DNA of 64,000 nt from Elysia chlorotica (Eukaryota; Mollusca; Gastropoda; Plakobranchidae): contig RQTK01000947.1 in NCBI GenBank assembly GCA_003991915.1, positions 51,148 through 115,147 of the forward strand, in the 5' to 3' direction. The translations under genes and the position numbers were made by a program. The notes beneath the pieces were generated by a model. That model did not search any database and had not been told where the DNA came from. It saw only the letters and a list, made by a program, of their open reading frames with translations. The number at the start of each line of letters is the position of its first letter. Position 1 is the first letter of the stretch. Below are positions 45,275 to 56,999 of this stretch, in pieces.

Positions 45275-45435
45275 CAGTTTGAGCCCAAGATCGAGCAAAG
45301 TTAGTTGTTGTTTATCTTGCCTGCTATTGGGTGGGTCGGTGTCAGTACAACCGATCTGACCGACTTAGACATGAGTATTGGTGTCCCGACACTGTCTCTC
45401 AGTTTTTAGGCATTGGCCTTATGACCCTCACATTA
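45275..45435 (+). mobile_element. degraded SINE
   Basis: CCAGTTTGAGCCCAAGATCG, CTATTGGGTGGGTCGGTGTCAG, CTTAGACATGAGTATTGGTG. The tail is partly lost. Confidence 0.65.
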
Positions 45436-45439
45436 TAGA

Positions 45440-46685
45440 AGTGATACCAATTTTCCGTAAGCTTACAAATTATCAGTTTTTAAAAACTTGGTCGATTTAA
45501 GTTTTAGTGAAAGTTCTTTGCAAGATAATTATTTTATAATTCTAAATTACAAGTAGCTTTAAGCGTAAGGATTCAATTTAAAAAAATAATTTTGATCCAG
45601 ATGCAGGTAGCTTCTCTCGACAAGTAACTAAGAATTGGTTTTACTTAACGGACCAAACATTTGGTCGCCGATCTTTTATCGCGCCACACTAAAGACTTGT
45701 ATATTATGAAACCAAATTTATTAATTGTTATTGATCGGTCTTGAATAATAAGTGACAATCTCACATCACCAACCAGTGTCACAGCCAGGTTCATTGGTAA
45801 TTATAATTAGATAGTGTGTTTATATACAATAATATATTCTAGGAAGTGGCTATTTGTCCGGTTTCCGGATTACCTAATTGTCCGGTACTGCATTGTTTGA
45901 GCGTTGGTCTTGCAGCATCTTGTTTGACCTCATGCACTACTACGGTGGACCGTGAAGTATCATCCTTTGTATAAAATAAATATTTAATAAACTAATAATA
46001 CATAGTTACACTTGTGTATGTAACTATGTTTTCATACGCCAAGCCCAGAATATAAGATTCTAAGAAAAGGCCTACAATATTCAGCCATGCTCAAGCAAAT
46101 CGTATTTTGATTAAAACATACCTTAGTGACTGGCTTTTATATTTTAAACGTTTCTCAAGAATAAATAGTTTCCGGGTTTGACATGTAAGATCGAAATGTT
46201 TCTGGGTTTTGGTGACATTTATGTAACTGGGTGAGATATGAATCTATTAATGTCTACTCTAGAAAACAGCGTGCCATCAGTAAATTCATCTTTAACAAAA
46301 TTAATCAAGGAGTCGTAAACCGTGCGAGGAGGGCAAACTTGTGCGGGTCTACCTAAAAAAAAAAATAACACGCGGATGATGCTCTAAAAGATACACGTGA
46401 TGCTGTTTGTTGAAAATGTTTAAATCTTTCATAGAGGCAAATAAACCTTCAGCCTTCTTTGCCCAGGTTCACGCAGTATGACACTTGCATCAAAAGAAGA
46501 AAAAAAACAACTCTAGCTCGCATAATTTATGCAGTGTTGAATTCACTGACGTGCTATGAAGTATGATACAGCCTAAAATGTGAACATCAGTTTGAAGTTT
46601 AGTAATAACTTATACACGTGCTCGAAGTAAACAAGATTCGCTTGACTAGACTGAATGATAATATAGCTGGTCCAGTTTTCAGTAA
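45440..46685. other. AT-rich non-coding DNA
   Basis: Only a small perfect hairpin stands out (CATAGTTAC at 46001 and its complement at 46020). No gene seen. Confidence 0.4.
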
Positions 46686-46689
46686 AGCT

Positions 46690-46925
46690 AGGGAGAGATT
46701 TCAACGTCTCCCAGGTTCCCCTGGGGTGTCCTATACTGCGACGGGCCCTAAGACCGAGGTCTGACAATTTTATGTGCTGCCATACAGGAGACAGGGCTGT
46801 CGCAGCCTATCACAGTATACTGACACCGAGTTATAGGGGCTAGAAATCAGAACAAATATATCTGCCAATCGTGGGATTAGATCCGCTGACCTCCTGATCT
46901 GAAAACCAACGCTCTATTTGAGACA
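46690..46925 (-). mobile_element. SINE with second-type head and shared extension
   Basis: The tail is adjoined by AACGTCTCCCAGGTTCCCC (46702), as at 25.9 kb. Body GGTCTGACAATTTTATGTGC. The reverse complement of the head gives GTTGGTTTTCAGATCAGGAGG. Confidence 0.75.
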
Positions 46926-46974
46926 GTTTCAAGGCACTCACACATATTGGTTGCATGCAATCATATAAGCGCGC

Positions 46975-46975
46975 G

Positions 46976-47010
<35 letters not shown>
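46975..47010. repeat. (CA)n microsatellite
   Basis: About 30 bp, pure. Confidence 0.95.
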
Positions 47011-47011
<1 letters not shown>

Positions 47012-47137
47012 CTCAAGAGGTTACATAACATGAAAGTAATGGCTTACATAACATGATTACGTACGTATACATACAAGGTGTATCAAATAATAGCAGCACA
47101 TACATAATGTTACATCATACATTTATACAGAAAGTGA

Positions 47138-47275
47138 TATTTCAATTAATCTTGGTGATACCCACTAGAATGTAATAGACGTGGTGTCATCGCCCTGTCT
47201 ATAGACCTATGTAATGTAGTAGCACATATACAATTACCAGGCGACTGTTTTGGATCCTGTCGTCGTATAGAATTA
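47138..47275 (+). mobile_element. very degraded SINE
   Basis: GTGGTGTCATCGCCCTGTCTA, GTAGCACATATACAATTACC and GGATCCTGTCGTCGTATAG keep body and tail order. Confidence 0.45.
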
Positions 47276-47631
47276 CTATTTGGAAGTACAGGAGAGAGCT
47301 TAGATCGAAAATTCGTCGTTTGATAGATATTGACCATTTAAAGGGTCTGTTAAACGATCTTAAAGAAATTTGGCATCATGAATGTTTGAATTCCTTCACA
47401 TTCGTATTTAACGAGATAAAGATGGGCAATCTTGATTGTTTTGCCGCTATCTCCTCCACCACACCCCCTCTCCTGAACAGTAAATTCTTAAGAGACAATA
47501 GATCCAAGAGATTGACAAGCTACACCCATCATTAGTTTCAGACCCAACGGAGACCAGTGACTATTGTCAAAGATTTCATTGTCGATTTCTTCAAGCTTGT
47601 CAGCGGATCGGTGATCATTGTGTTTGTCTGT

Positions 47632-47681
<50 letters not shown>

Positions 47682-47690
47682 AAGGAAAAA

Positions 47691-47725
<35 letters not shown>

Positions 47726-47735
47726 AATCAAGAGA
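47632..47735. repeat. GT / GA microsatellite
   Basis: A short GT run switches to GA with AAGG and ACAG interruptions. Confidence 0.93.
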
Positions 47736-47739
47736 TAGA

Positions 47740-48370
47740 GGTGGCTAGACAAACAGACAGAGAGCATAATTCAAAATTATCGAAAATTACCGAACAAAAA
47801 CCTCTTCCCCTCAGTCACCTTACCTGAATCCTTCTTTTTTTTTTGCTGGACACTCGTCAATCAATCCAACGCGCCTACACCGTTTTACTCAAATCAAAGA
47901 CAGGCCCTAGATAACGTCAAATCACCATAATCAAGAGGATAATGCCAGTATTCCCCAACCGCTCCAGAAAGAGGCAAACAGTGAAACACCATTACCGTCT
48001 TAGCAGAAGAGCCAGCAGGTTTAGTAACATCGTGATCGCCACATTGATCTTTCGGGCTTCCCCGCAAAGCCAAAACAAACAATTATGGGAAATACCCTTT
48101 GGCGTTTAATCGTTTAGTCCGTATCAATGGCTGTCCACATTGGGCTCTCTGTGTTGACATACCTGAATACAAAAACAGATTTTTAAGGGCAGAACCATTG
48201 ATCTTGATCATATATGCTGCATTTTTATTCTTTAACCTTCTCGGTGCTTGTTTAAATAAACAATGACGAGGCTTTTTACTTGGAGGAATGGGTATTAGAG
48301 TTGTTTGAATGGGTTAAATAACTCCTTTTATAATTGTGTGTTCTTTTTTCCTCTCTTTTTTTGTCTGTTA
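47740..48370. other. non-coding DNA
   Basis: No gene or repeat family recognised. Confidence 0.35.
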
Positions 48371-48375
48371 TTGTT

Positions 48376-48476
48376 ATCTCGTGTGTGGCATAACAAAAAT
48401 TTCAGACGTCAGTCTTACGTTCCGTCCACAATATAGCCTATATAGTGCTAATGTTGGACGTTAAACCAACTCAACT
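48376..48476 (+). mobile_element. SINE tail fragment
   Basis: From TCTCGTGTGTGGCATAAC through GTCCACAATATAGCCTATATAG to GTTAAACCAACTCAACTC. The 3' terminus passes without a break into the TTC array. Confidence 0.88.
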
Positions 48477-48618
48477 CTTCTTCTTCTTCTTCTTCTTCTT
48501 CTTCTTCTTCTTCTTCTTCTTCTTCTTCTTCTTCTTCTTCTTCTTCTTCTTCTTCTTCTTCTTCTTCTTCTTCTTCTTCTTCTTCTTCTTCTTCTTCTTC
48601 TTCTTCTTCTTCTTCTTC
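48475..48618. repeat. (TTC)n microsatellite
   Basis: About 140 bp of pure TTC starting exactly at a SINE 3' end. Polypyrimidine mirror repeat. Confidence 0.98.
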
Positions 48619-48681
48619 ATGGTCAATCATTCTACCCTGTAGTTGGTCATCACAGATGTCTATTAATAGCCATCTGTGTTG

Positions 48682-48683
<2 letters not shown>

Positions 48684-48752
<69 letters not shown>

Positions 48753-48753
48753 T
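48684..48753. repeat. (ATC)n microsatellite
   Basis: About 70 bp, pure. Confidence 0.97.
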
Positions 48754-49062
48754 ACTGACCACAACATGACGGTTTTGAAAGAGTATTTTAATTCCATGGT
48801 TATATGCTATGCGAATCTCGTGTGTTTTTCGCTCTTAAGATCTTAAATACTATTTTTAAAACCTGATCTCACGATATCCTTATATAATATGCTAGCTATG
48901 CAAGTAAATAAAATTCATTTGGAAAATCTTCTGAGACGGTGAGGTAATTACTCTCACATCCGCTTACAAGATGACTCTAGCATTCTCATAATATCCTATT
49001 CTCCACCTAAGTATGTTAGTTGTGCTCTCCCCTTCCAACACCCCCGTTCCTCCTTCTTTCTT

Positions 49063-49345
49063 ATCTTCTTCTTCTTCTTCTTCTTCTTCTTCTTCTTCTT
49101 CTTCTTCTTCTTCTTCTTCTTCTTCTTCTTCTTTTTTTCTTCTATTTCTTTTCTTCTTCTTTTTCTTCTTCATTTATCTGTTATTTTTATCTTTTACATA
49201 CATGTACAATCTAAGTGTGTACGTATACTTTTTTTCTTCTTTTTTCATTTTGTCATTTTTTCGGCGGCGGCGGTGGTGGTAGTGGTGGTACTATTAGTTG
49301 TAGTAACAACAGCAGCAGCAGCAGCATTAATTTATATTATCATTC
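49063..49345. repeat. (TTC)n, T-rich tract and GGC/GGT/AGC repeats
   Basis: Pure TTC to about 49131, then T-rich sequence, GGCGGCGGTGGTGG at 49262 and AGCAGC at 49311. Confidence 0.93.
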
Positions 49346-49349
49346 CTCT

Positions 49350-50200
49350 TCTTTTATTTTTCATCTTTCCTCATCTTTAGCTTCTGTTTGTCTTCTTCCC
49401 ATTGATTTCCCTTGTGCCTTTTTCCACTAGGTATTAATAATTTACGTATAGAGTTTAATTACCAAGTGCTTTACACTACACAGAGTGGATATAGATCCAG
49501 TAAAGCGAATTTTTTTGTCACCTGAACAAGCCTTTGCTTTTTGACTTATTTAAAATAGTATATACCATGGTAATCATAACCAACCGTGTGATGATACATG
49601 ATACCAGCTTATCGCTATCCAAGTGATGCGGCATTTATTCGCTGTTATTGATTTTTTTTCCCCCTAATTGCTTCTCACCATGTCCATCTGCCTCTGTTTG
49701 CCTGTCTGTCGACCTGTCAGCCTGCCGCTTTTTTTTACCCTCTGTCTCTGTCTGTGTCTGTCTTTCGCTCTCTCTCTCTCTCTCCCTCCATATCTCTGTA
49801 ACTTACTCTCTCTCTCTCTGTCTATATTTGTCTAAACACTGACTGTGCTGGTCTTAGGTTTTTAGGTTTGCAAGTTTTGCAAGTTGTTGATGTTACTACA
49901 GTTGACACAATTTTTCAGATTCTTGGCATATCAATCTGTCAGTTTCCTTTTTAGGTTGACCAATTTTTGTTCTCTTTCATTTAGAGCAACTCCGTTTGTT
50001 TACTTTTTAGAGTTTAAAAAAAAATTGCGCCACCGCTGGTTTAAAATAAAAAAAAAATGATAAAAAAGGCAAGTATGCTTTTTTTTTTTCTTCCTCGGAG
50101 GCGTCTCGTGTGTTAGATATAGCGATTTGTTCTAACTTTTTATTTTATTTTGTTAGTATCACCACTTTTGTGTTTACTTGGTAACCTGAAAAAATTCACA
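49350..50200. other. non-coding DNA with CT-rich patch
   Basis: CT/CTGT imperfect repeats at 49680-49835; otherwise AT-rich. No gene seen. Confidence 0.4.
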
Positions 50201-50204
50201 CTTA

Positions 50205-50345
50205 AAATATCTCGTTGCAGTTTAATGTGACCTATTTGAGATAAAAGTCCCCGCTCTTTATGGTAGCACGTAAAATTATCAGATGTTTGTATTGGGCCCT
50301 ATCCGCAATGAAGTATTGTTATTACCGAATTGTTGTTGATCCAGT
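50205..50345 (+). mobile_element. degraded SINE, head lost
   Basis: GCAGTTTAATGTGACC, GGTAGCACGTAAAATTATCAG and TGGGCCCTATCCGCAATG. Confidence 0.65.
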
Positions 50346-50349
50346 TTAC

Positions 50350-50532
50350 TGCCGAGAAACCAACCAACCAAATTGCCACTTGCTTGGAATAAGGACAGAC
50401 TGCCATTTAAAGAACCACCCAACCCAATCAAATAAAAAGCAACACCAAGTCAATCCAAGCTATGTAGCTAGAACCTTGAACCCGGACCTCCTGATCCCAG
50501 GTCTGAATGTTAACCACTCGACCATGAATCCT
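50350..50532 (-). mobile_element. degraded SINE with Ser/Leu-like tRNA head
   Basis: The reverse complement of the head has CATGGTCGAGTGGTTAAC and GGTCCGGGTTCAAGG, a third head variant. The body is poorly conserved. Confidence 0.55.
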
Positions 50533-50894
50533 CTTGAAAGAACATTTTGAGGTATACGTATTAATAATATATTCATGTAGGCCCTACGTGAGACAGAGTT
50601 ACCTAGCACTTTACATTTCATCGACTGGATCTAGACCGAGAAACGCGAAATTCTGCACTTGAGCAATCCTTTGGTTTTTCTCTTATTTAGAAATATCATG
50701 GCACATAATTACCATACACGTTTTAATGTTTATATCAAAGAAGTTCTATGAATTAGGTTTTTTTATATGTTCTTTGGTGTTTATCTAGATAAGAATATCT
50801 TTTTTTTTTTGCTTTCTCAATCTAATGCGACCGTGTGGTAAGTCAAAATCGTATGACTATGACTGTCGACTGTTGAGCCACCAACTTTAGAATA

Positions 50895-51140
50895 CGTGAC
50901 TCAATGCTTAGTCGGCAGAAAGGCGGTGCCTATACCTTTAAAGTCGTGCCATTTAGGTTGGTGTCAGTCGAATGAGATCAGATGATACATGACTTCTGGT
51001 AGGGCCTATACTCGCTCCGCCCAAGCGTGGCAGCACTTAAACTTATCAGGCCTTAGTCTTGAGAGAGACCTGGGGGAGTCACGGTAGCCTGGTCGATGAC
51101 GTCTGAAGATGGGCGTTAAGACATCAACCAACCAACCAAC
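50895..51140 (+). mobile_element. degraded SINE
   Basis: GGTTGGTGTCAGTCGAATGAG, GTGGCAGCACTTAAACTTATC and GATGGGCGTTAAGACATC, then CCAACCAACCAACC. Confidence 0.65.
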
Positions 51141-51534
51141 CAGCAAACACGCGTAGAAAGCGTTATTCACTACCTGACTGTAACGTATGCGTATCAAATG
51201 TAATTATCAACCGCGTCACGAATAACTATTCACCATTAACTTTTATTTTGGCTTTTCATTGACCCACTTAATTGAAGGCGCCGCACCCCAACGTATGGAG
51301 TGAAATAATAAGGCAACCGTTCCAGAGAACTGCTCCGAAAAGTTGAAAAAGTACAACACAGTGTAATTCACTTCGTTTATAAGCGCCATTGGCCAATATA
51401 TGTCAGTAAGCTCTAGCGCAGGATTGACGGGGCAGGAGGTCTGAAATGAAGACAGAAAAGTGACGCTTTCTAATAGGATTCGTTAAAAATCGATGTAAGT
51501 AAATGATCCATAATGCGACATAGTATTTCTACTC

Positions 51535-51595
51535 TATATTTATCTATCTATCTCGCTCTCTCTCTCCCTCTATCTCTCTCGCCCTCTCTCGTAAC
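51535..51595. repeat. CTAT / CT-rich tract
   Basis: Imperfect CTAT then CTCT units. Confidence 0.85.
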
Positions 51596-51626
51596 ATAAC
51601 CAGATTTTAGCTCTTGGGACCAATCC

Positions 51627-52332
51627 GCGTCATAGCACAGTAGTTGACAACGGACAGTTCGAAACCATTTAAAAAATCATTGGAGAAGTGATTGAGTCTA
51701 TAAGACACAGAATGAATCAATGTCAGTAATTGTATAAACTGCAAAAAAAAAGAAGAAAAAACACTTTAAAAGCATTGTACTAGGACACAGGACAAAGCCT
51801 CCAACTAGAACAATCACTAAAGTTAATGCAATCTGGACGAGTTTCATCATAGGCAGGCTGAGGTCGCTTTGTAAAGTTTCATATGGTGATCAAGTATTTG
51901 CCAGTTCTAGGTCTAGAATCGTTCTATATGGTATTGTATTAAAATCATCAACATTCCTACTCTTTAATCATCGCGTCATAGCCCAGTAGGTGACAATGGA
52001 CAGTTAAAAACCATTAAAAAATCACTGGAGAATCATTGAGTCTATGAGACGCAGAATGAATCGAGGTCAGTAATTGTATCAAGTGCACACACATAATAAC
52101 AACCACAAAAAACAACAACAAAAACACAAAAACATAGTGAGACACAGGATAAAACAGAGCCTCCAAATAAAACAATTACTTTAGTGAATGTAATTTACCG
52201 TTGGCAGACTGGGGTCGGTTTTTAATACCTCTCACATGGTGATCAGGTATTGGTCACTTCTAGGTCTAGAACGATTCTATAATAATATTATGATATTGCA
52301 TTAAAACATTAACATTCCAAGTCATCAATCAT
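51627..52332 (+). repeat. 345-bp tandem duplication
   Basis: CGCGTCATAGC.CAGTAG.TGACAA begins at 51627 and 51972. Units match along their length (TGAGTCTATRAGAC, TCTAGGTCTAGAA.CG) with moderate divergence and different A-rich middles. Confidence 0.88.
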
Positions 52333-52549
52333 CGCTCGCACTGCCACTGCCAGGTTAGTTTGGCCTTCGATGTGGTCGGCCCAGTTACTGAGTGACGATC
52401 GCTGGATTGTCTCCCTGCCGTGTGGGTTTGTGTTTTGGTGTGTATTCTGGCCAATGTCAAGTGCTGCTTGTCTGTTTGTTTTTTGGTCTAGTAGTAATAA
52501 TATTACTATGTAGTCGTGGAACCAGGATGTCCTTTACCTTGGTTTAACG

Positions 52550-52646
52550 TGTGAGAGAGAGAGAGAGAGGGGGTGGGGAAGGTAAGGAAAGGGAGGGAGA
52601 AGAGATAAAAGGGGGATAGGGACACGAACAACGGAAGAGATGGTTT

Positions 52647-52697
<51 letters not shown>

Positions 52698-52770
52698 AAA
52701 GAAAGGAAAGATAGGGAGGAGAGACAAAAGGGGGATAGAGAGACAGACAACGGGTTTGCAAAGAGAGAGA
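52550..52770. repeat. GA-rich tract containing a roughly 130-bp duplication
   Basis: GGAGA..AAAAGGGGGATAG.GA followed by ACAACGG and GGTTTGCA.AGAGAG occurs twice, separated by pure GA at 52650-52694. Confidence 0.85.
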
Positions 52771-52879
52771 GTGTGTGTGAGCAAGAGAGCGCTTCGAACA
52801 CTTGTTGTATCGGGCTATCTCTTATTTGTTCCTCGTCCCTTCACTCTCCCGAAGAATCATATACGGTGACTTAGATACT

Positions 52880-52955
52880 AAGTTAGATTTGAACCTCGGA
52901 CCTTCTGCTCGTCATACACCAATCCCAAACACTAACCGATTTCATTGAAACTTTA
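52880..52955 (-). mobile_element. tRNA-like SINE head
   Basis: The reverse complement has AGAAGGTCCGAGGTTCAAATC preceded by a decayed A-box region. Confidence 0.5.
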
Positions 52956-53163
52956 CGGTGATGTTTTGTTACAGTTTCATTCATAAATAACACTGGTTTC
53001 AAACTTAGCAGTCTGCTGGCTAAAGTGGATTGCGTAGTGAAAAGAGTACCGGCGTAGTGACCCAGATCCTTGAGGCAAACCAACATGCCTCCTAAACACA
53101 AATTAAACTGAAGAAAGTGACATTCTGTCTTCAAACAGAATAAAACATGTCACAACGACCCAA

Positions 53164-53271
53164 GGGGGTGTAAGTACGATGTCGCGGTAGCTACGACTCG
53201 TCGTAAACCTTCTTATTCGGTTATATTCTTACGTCGAGTTGTAAGCTACCGCGATGTTGTACTTACAGACC
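53164..53271. mobile_element. hairpin MITE, copy 3 (best-paired arms)
   Basis: Left arm TGTAAGTACGATGTCGCGGTAG pairs with right arm CTACCGCGATGTTGTACTTACA with three mismatches, and pairing continues inward through ACGACTCGTCG. The flanking dinucleotide is AA on both sides instead of TA. Confidence 0.8.
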
Positions 53272-53305
53272 AAGAAATAAACGTCACATAATCATTTCGG
53301 AAGGA

Positions 53306-53562
53306 TGAGTTGAGTGAATTGAGTTGGTTCAACGTCCAACATCAGCACTCTATAGGCTATATTAAGGACGGACCATAACCCTGACGTCTGATAATTTCAC
53401 GTGTTGTCACACACGAGACAGGGCGGGGATGCCATGACTCCTGTCTCAGCATGTCACATTAAACTTACACAACCAATAGGGAGGGAGCGAAATCGCCAGG
53501 GCTCGAAGCCGGACCTTTTGCGTCGGAAGACGATGTTCTACCCCAGGGCCACCGCGCCCCCC
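53306..53562 (-). mobile_element. full-length SINE with perfect TSD
   Basis: Tail from GAGTTGAGTGAATTGAGTTGG; complete head to CCACCGCGCCCCCC. The 11-bp repeat TTCGGAAGGAT lies at 53295-53305 and 53563-53573. Confidence 0.95.
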
Positions 53563-53809
53563 TTCGGAAGGATACACTTAATTTTCCCACTAACTTTACA
53601 CTGCCTCATTTCTTCTCCATTCCGAGAAACGAACGTCATGATCCTCCGTTCTCACGGATATTGTCAATTGACTACTTGATTCTTCCACTTTAGCTAATTC
53701 TTAGCTGGATTGAAACAGATTGCCGCGTCTTAAATCTGGATTGTCTTTTCTTTGGGATTTAGACCTGCATCCTGCTTTCTTCGCAGCATAGTGTTGAGAG
53801 TGAGAGTAT

Positions 53810-54150
53810 TTCCATCTCAAGTGGTAGAGCGTTCGTCTCCGAATCGGAGATCCGCGATCCAAAATCTACGATCGATTGAAAATTCATTTGTCCAATTTCG
53901 TCCACTACTAGTTGAATTGGTGTCAGTAAAAATGTGACTGGTTAAGGCCAGATCCAGACTGACGCTGATGGCTGGGATTGAGCTGTGGCTTTCGTATAAA
54001 ACCCTCTTGTACTTTTTAGTTTCTGTCTGGCTGCGCTAATACCGTGTGTGGCAACACCTACATTTGTCAGACGTCTGTCTGTGGGTCCGTCCACAGAATA
54101 ACAGAAATAGCGCCGACGTTGGACGTCAAGCAACTCAACTCAACTCATCT
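53810..54150 (+). mobile_element. full-length SINE, second head type, with body insertion
   Basis: Head TCAAGTGGTAGAGCGTTCGTC, then shared body and tail to GACGTTGGACGTCAAGCAAC and CAACTCAACTCAACTC. About 75 bp between body and tail (53945-54035) is not present in other copies. Confidence 0.8.
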
Positions 54151-54334
54151 CAACTCATTGCCGACTAATACCGTTATAGGTAGTTTGCCCCAGCCTTGGC
54201 TGTCGTCGCTGAGACCAGATTGGGGTCTCACTCTACTGGACTCAAATTGAGTTTGTGTATTGGAAAGGGGGGGGGGGCTCGTTTAGGGTTATAGGAGTTT
54301 ATTGATTTCTTAACTATTAAGCATCGGCAATTAG

Positions 54335-54415
54335 ACTATCGCGGACAAGCCCCGAGACTAACGTCTGATACATTTACATATTGTCACAGAGCGAAATAGA
54401 GGAAGAGAGATAGAT

Positions 54416-54455
<40 letters not shown>

Positions 54456-54560
54456 GAGATACCCAGACTTCTGTCTCAGACGCTCACATTATACTAAACC
54501 CGACGTGACCTGGAGGGAACGAGACAGTATGGTCATGAATCAAAGCAAACACGTCTCCCC
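54335..54560 (-). mobile_element. degraded SINE with internal (GA)n
   Basis: TCGCGGACAAGCCCCGAGACTAACG, ATTGTCACAGAGCG, a GA array at 54419-54449, then ACTTCTGTCTCAGACGCTCACATT. The array lies between body and tail. Confidence 0.7.
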
Positions 54561-54564
54561 AAAT

Positions 54565-54900
54565 GAAGTGCGTTAATAAACTGATTATTGAAGGTCTTCT
54601 CCAAGTTCAATTGGACAAAAAAATCTGTTGTTTTGTTTTTAAGCACAAGACACTTAAGATAAGAACGCCTACGCTAATTCACTATCCTCTGAGATGCTTA
54701 AGTTATCAGTCAGTAAATCCTTGGTCTGGTTATAACGAGGTACAGTTCTCATCTTGGAAAGTATCCTTTATTGGTGTCATCAAATCCCACCCGCCCAACC
54801 ATTAAATAACGGAAAACAGTCGTGACTTACCTGTATGTTGCCAAAGACAAATATACCCCCCCCCCTTTCCCCTTCACCCTCCATAAACCAATAAAACGAT
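54565..54900. other. non-coding DNA
   Basis: The 80-codon frame here has no recognised features. Confidence 0.35.
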
Positions 54901-54944
54901 ACAATGAACTCTGTGTATTTTTTTGGAGGATTTGTTTATTTCCT

Positions 54945-55064
54945 CTTCCCTTTCTCTCTCTCTGTCTTTCTCTGTTTTTTTCTCCACCGCTCTTAGCGCT
55001 CTCGATCTCCCTCTTTCTCTTTATCTCTGTTCCACCTCACTCTTTAGGCTTTCTCTCGCTCTCT

Positions 55065-55115
<51 letters not shown>
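54945..55115. repeat. CT-rich tract
   Basis: Imperfect CT/TTTCTC, a C-run, then pure CT at about 55073-55112. Confidence 0.92.
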
Positions 55116-55116
<1 letters not shown>

Positions 55117-55119
55117 AGT

Positions 55120-55690
55120 GTCGCAATGCACAGTTCCATGGTATGGCTTTCTCACACTCTTGTATTTCTTCTCCCACCGAGGTTACCCTAAATACCGTGC
55201 TGACGTGCCGTAAAAACTAACCCCCCTACCCCTACCCCCACCCCAAACCATGTTTTTTTTTTATTGTTTACCGTGTCCTTTTTCCTGTCACCAGACCCGA
55301 GAACCAGTCAATGTTTGTACATGGATTTTCTGTAGCCATGTTTCTCTCCATCACACTCTACTTCAGTCCATTTTCTGGTTGTTATTGACACTTGTATTTC
55401 TCCGCCAAGTAAAATGAGCCAAACCAGAGTTGGCATTTTCGACCTTTTGAAGAGTTGATAACGCGAGCAAAACAGAGTAATAAAAACACTGTCCCTGTGC
55501 GTGTGGAAAAAAAGTTTAAGATAACATTCTTTCATGTCAACGTTTAAAGAGTTTCTTCTAAGATACAAATCTCATATGAACGAAAATGAGGTGTGGTTTT
55601 TTTAATCGTTTTTCTTCATTTTGTTTTGTTGTGTGTGTTGTTTCTTGAATATTGAACAGGCTATGGCCATCGACATCATTCTATGCCAGA
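55120..55690. other. non-coding DNA
   Basis: An 86-codon - strand frame (55308-55568) has no recognised domain, signal peptide or supporting splice sites. Confidence 0.35.
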
Positions 55691-55697
55691 CGGCTCG

Positions 55698-55698
55698 G

Positions 55699-55739
<41 letters not shown>

Positions 55740-55922
55740 GAGTTGGTGTGCTGTTTTATGTGCTGCTACACACGAGGCAGGGTGGGGATGTCATGACTCC
55801 TGTATCAGCCGGTTACATTAAACTGACACCGACCCAACCAGTAGGGAGCGAAATCCACAGGGCTCGAAGCCGGACCTTTTGCGTCGGAAGCCGACGCTCT
55901 ACCCCACGGCCACCCCCACTCC
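55698..55922 (-). mobile_element. SINE with deleted tail and (TTG)n
   Basis: A TTG array of about 42 bp sits at the tail. The GTCCAACATCAGC to GACGTCTGAC segment is missing, so TTGGTGTGCTG joins straight to TTTTATGTGCTGC. Body and head intact. Confidence 0.9.
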
Positions 55923-55940
55923 CAATATGGCCCGGACTGA

Positions 55941-56540
55941 ACTCAAAACAGTAAATTATCATCCAGTCGGTCCATGTACGCAAAGACAGCGCTACACCCA
56001 CCCGCCTCTCTGATGCTACCACATTTATTAATCACCTGTTTTAATGGACGGGGTATAGGTATAGTAACCAACACACAAGTGTCGTTTTTCTTTTTTGTCT
56101 ATCTTCAGGTTATCCAGCGACATCCCTTCTTGTACCAGATAACTATAACCCAGAACAGTAAATTATCATCGAGTTTGTGCAAAGTTAAACAGATAGCAAT
56201 ACAGTGATACACTACGTCCTTCTCTAGAAGGCTATGGCCACACCCACAATACATTCTGCCTGTTTTAGTGGACAGGGTATAGTAACCAACACACAAGTGT
56301 CTTTTTTTTTCTATCTTCAGAATTTAGCCAGAGACATCTATACATGTACCGGATACATAGAACACAAAACAGTAAATTATCATCGAATTTTCGCCTGTAA
56401 AGTCAAACAGACAGCGCTACACATGTCCATCTCTAGACGGGTGTGGCTACACACACCAGCCTTCCTGATACCACCACAGTTGTTTATCACCTGTTATCAT
56501 GGTGGACAGGGTACATGTATACATAAGTAACTAACACACC
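55941..56540 (+). repeat. tandem triplication, about 206-214-bp unit
   Basis: CAGTAAATTATCATC recurs at about 55949, 56157 and 56370. TATAGTAACCAACACACAAGTGTC occurs at about 56058 and 56279, each followed by a T-rich tract and CTATCTTCAG, which looks like a 3' splice site. Confidence 0.85.
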
Positions 56541-56544
56541 CCAT

Positions 56545-56870
56545 CCTAACAATAACATTGACAACCTGCGAACAGCCTTCGTTCTATAATATATTATAGA
56601 ATCTATAAACTACTAGGGTTGTAGATTAAAAAGAGGGACCCTGCTGGGGTATTAGTTATGTAGAAAGTATTTTGACTTAGAATATTAAGTCAGTGCTCAC
56701 TGCACAGGCTTGGTTAGAATTAGGCTTTATGTGAACAAATTGTAGGAAAATATTATGTTTATTTGGTTGGGCTTTGTTGGTAACATGTTTGATCTTTGAT
56801 AAGAGATAGAGAAGAGCCACACCAGATCAATGTCTCCCACGTTTCAAGAAAAATTCAATTTCTACACGCT
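56545..56870. other. AT-rich non-coding DNA
   Basis: Contains the short palindrome TATAATATATTATA near 56585. No gene seen. Confidence 0.35.
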
Positions 56871-56875
56871 GTATA

Positions 56876-56980
56876 ATTGTGTGTGTGTGATCTAAAGAGA
56901 GACAGAGAGACAAGGCGGAAGGTAGAGAGAGAGAGAGAGAGAGACAACAGGGCGGAAGGTAGAGAGAGAGAGAGAGTCGT
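56876..56980. repeat. GT then GA repeats with duplicated unit
   Basis: GGCGGAAGGTAGAGAGAG occurs twice (about 56914 and 56952). Confidence 0.9.
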
Positions 56981-56999
56981 TTTGGGACTAGAAACATCT

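Noticed and set aside
48445..48762. Poly-Glu/poly-Asp and poly-Phe frames
   Set aside because: Translations of the TTC and ATC microsatellites; the ends lie in a SINE tail.
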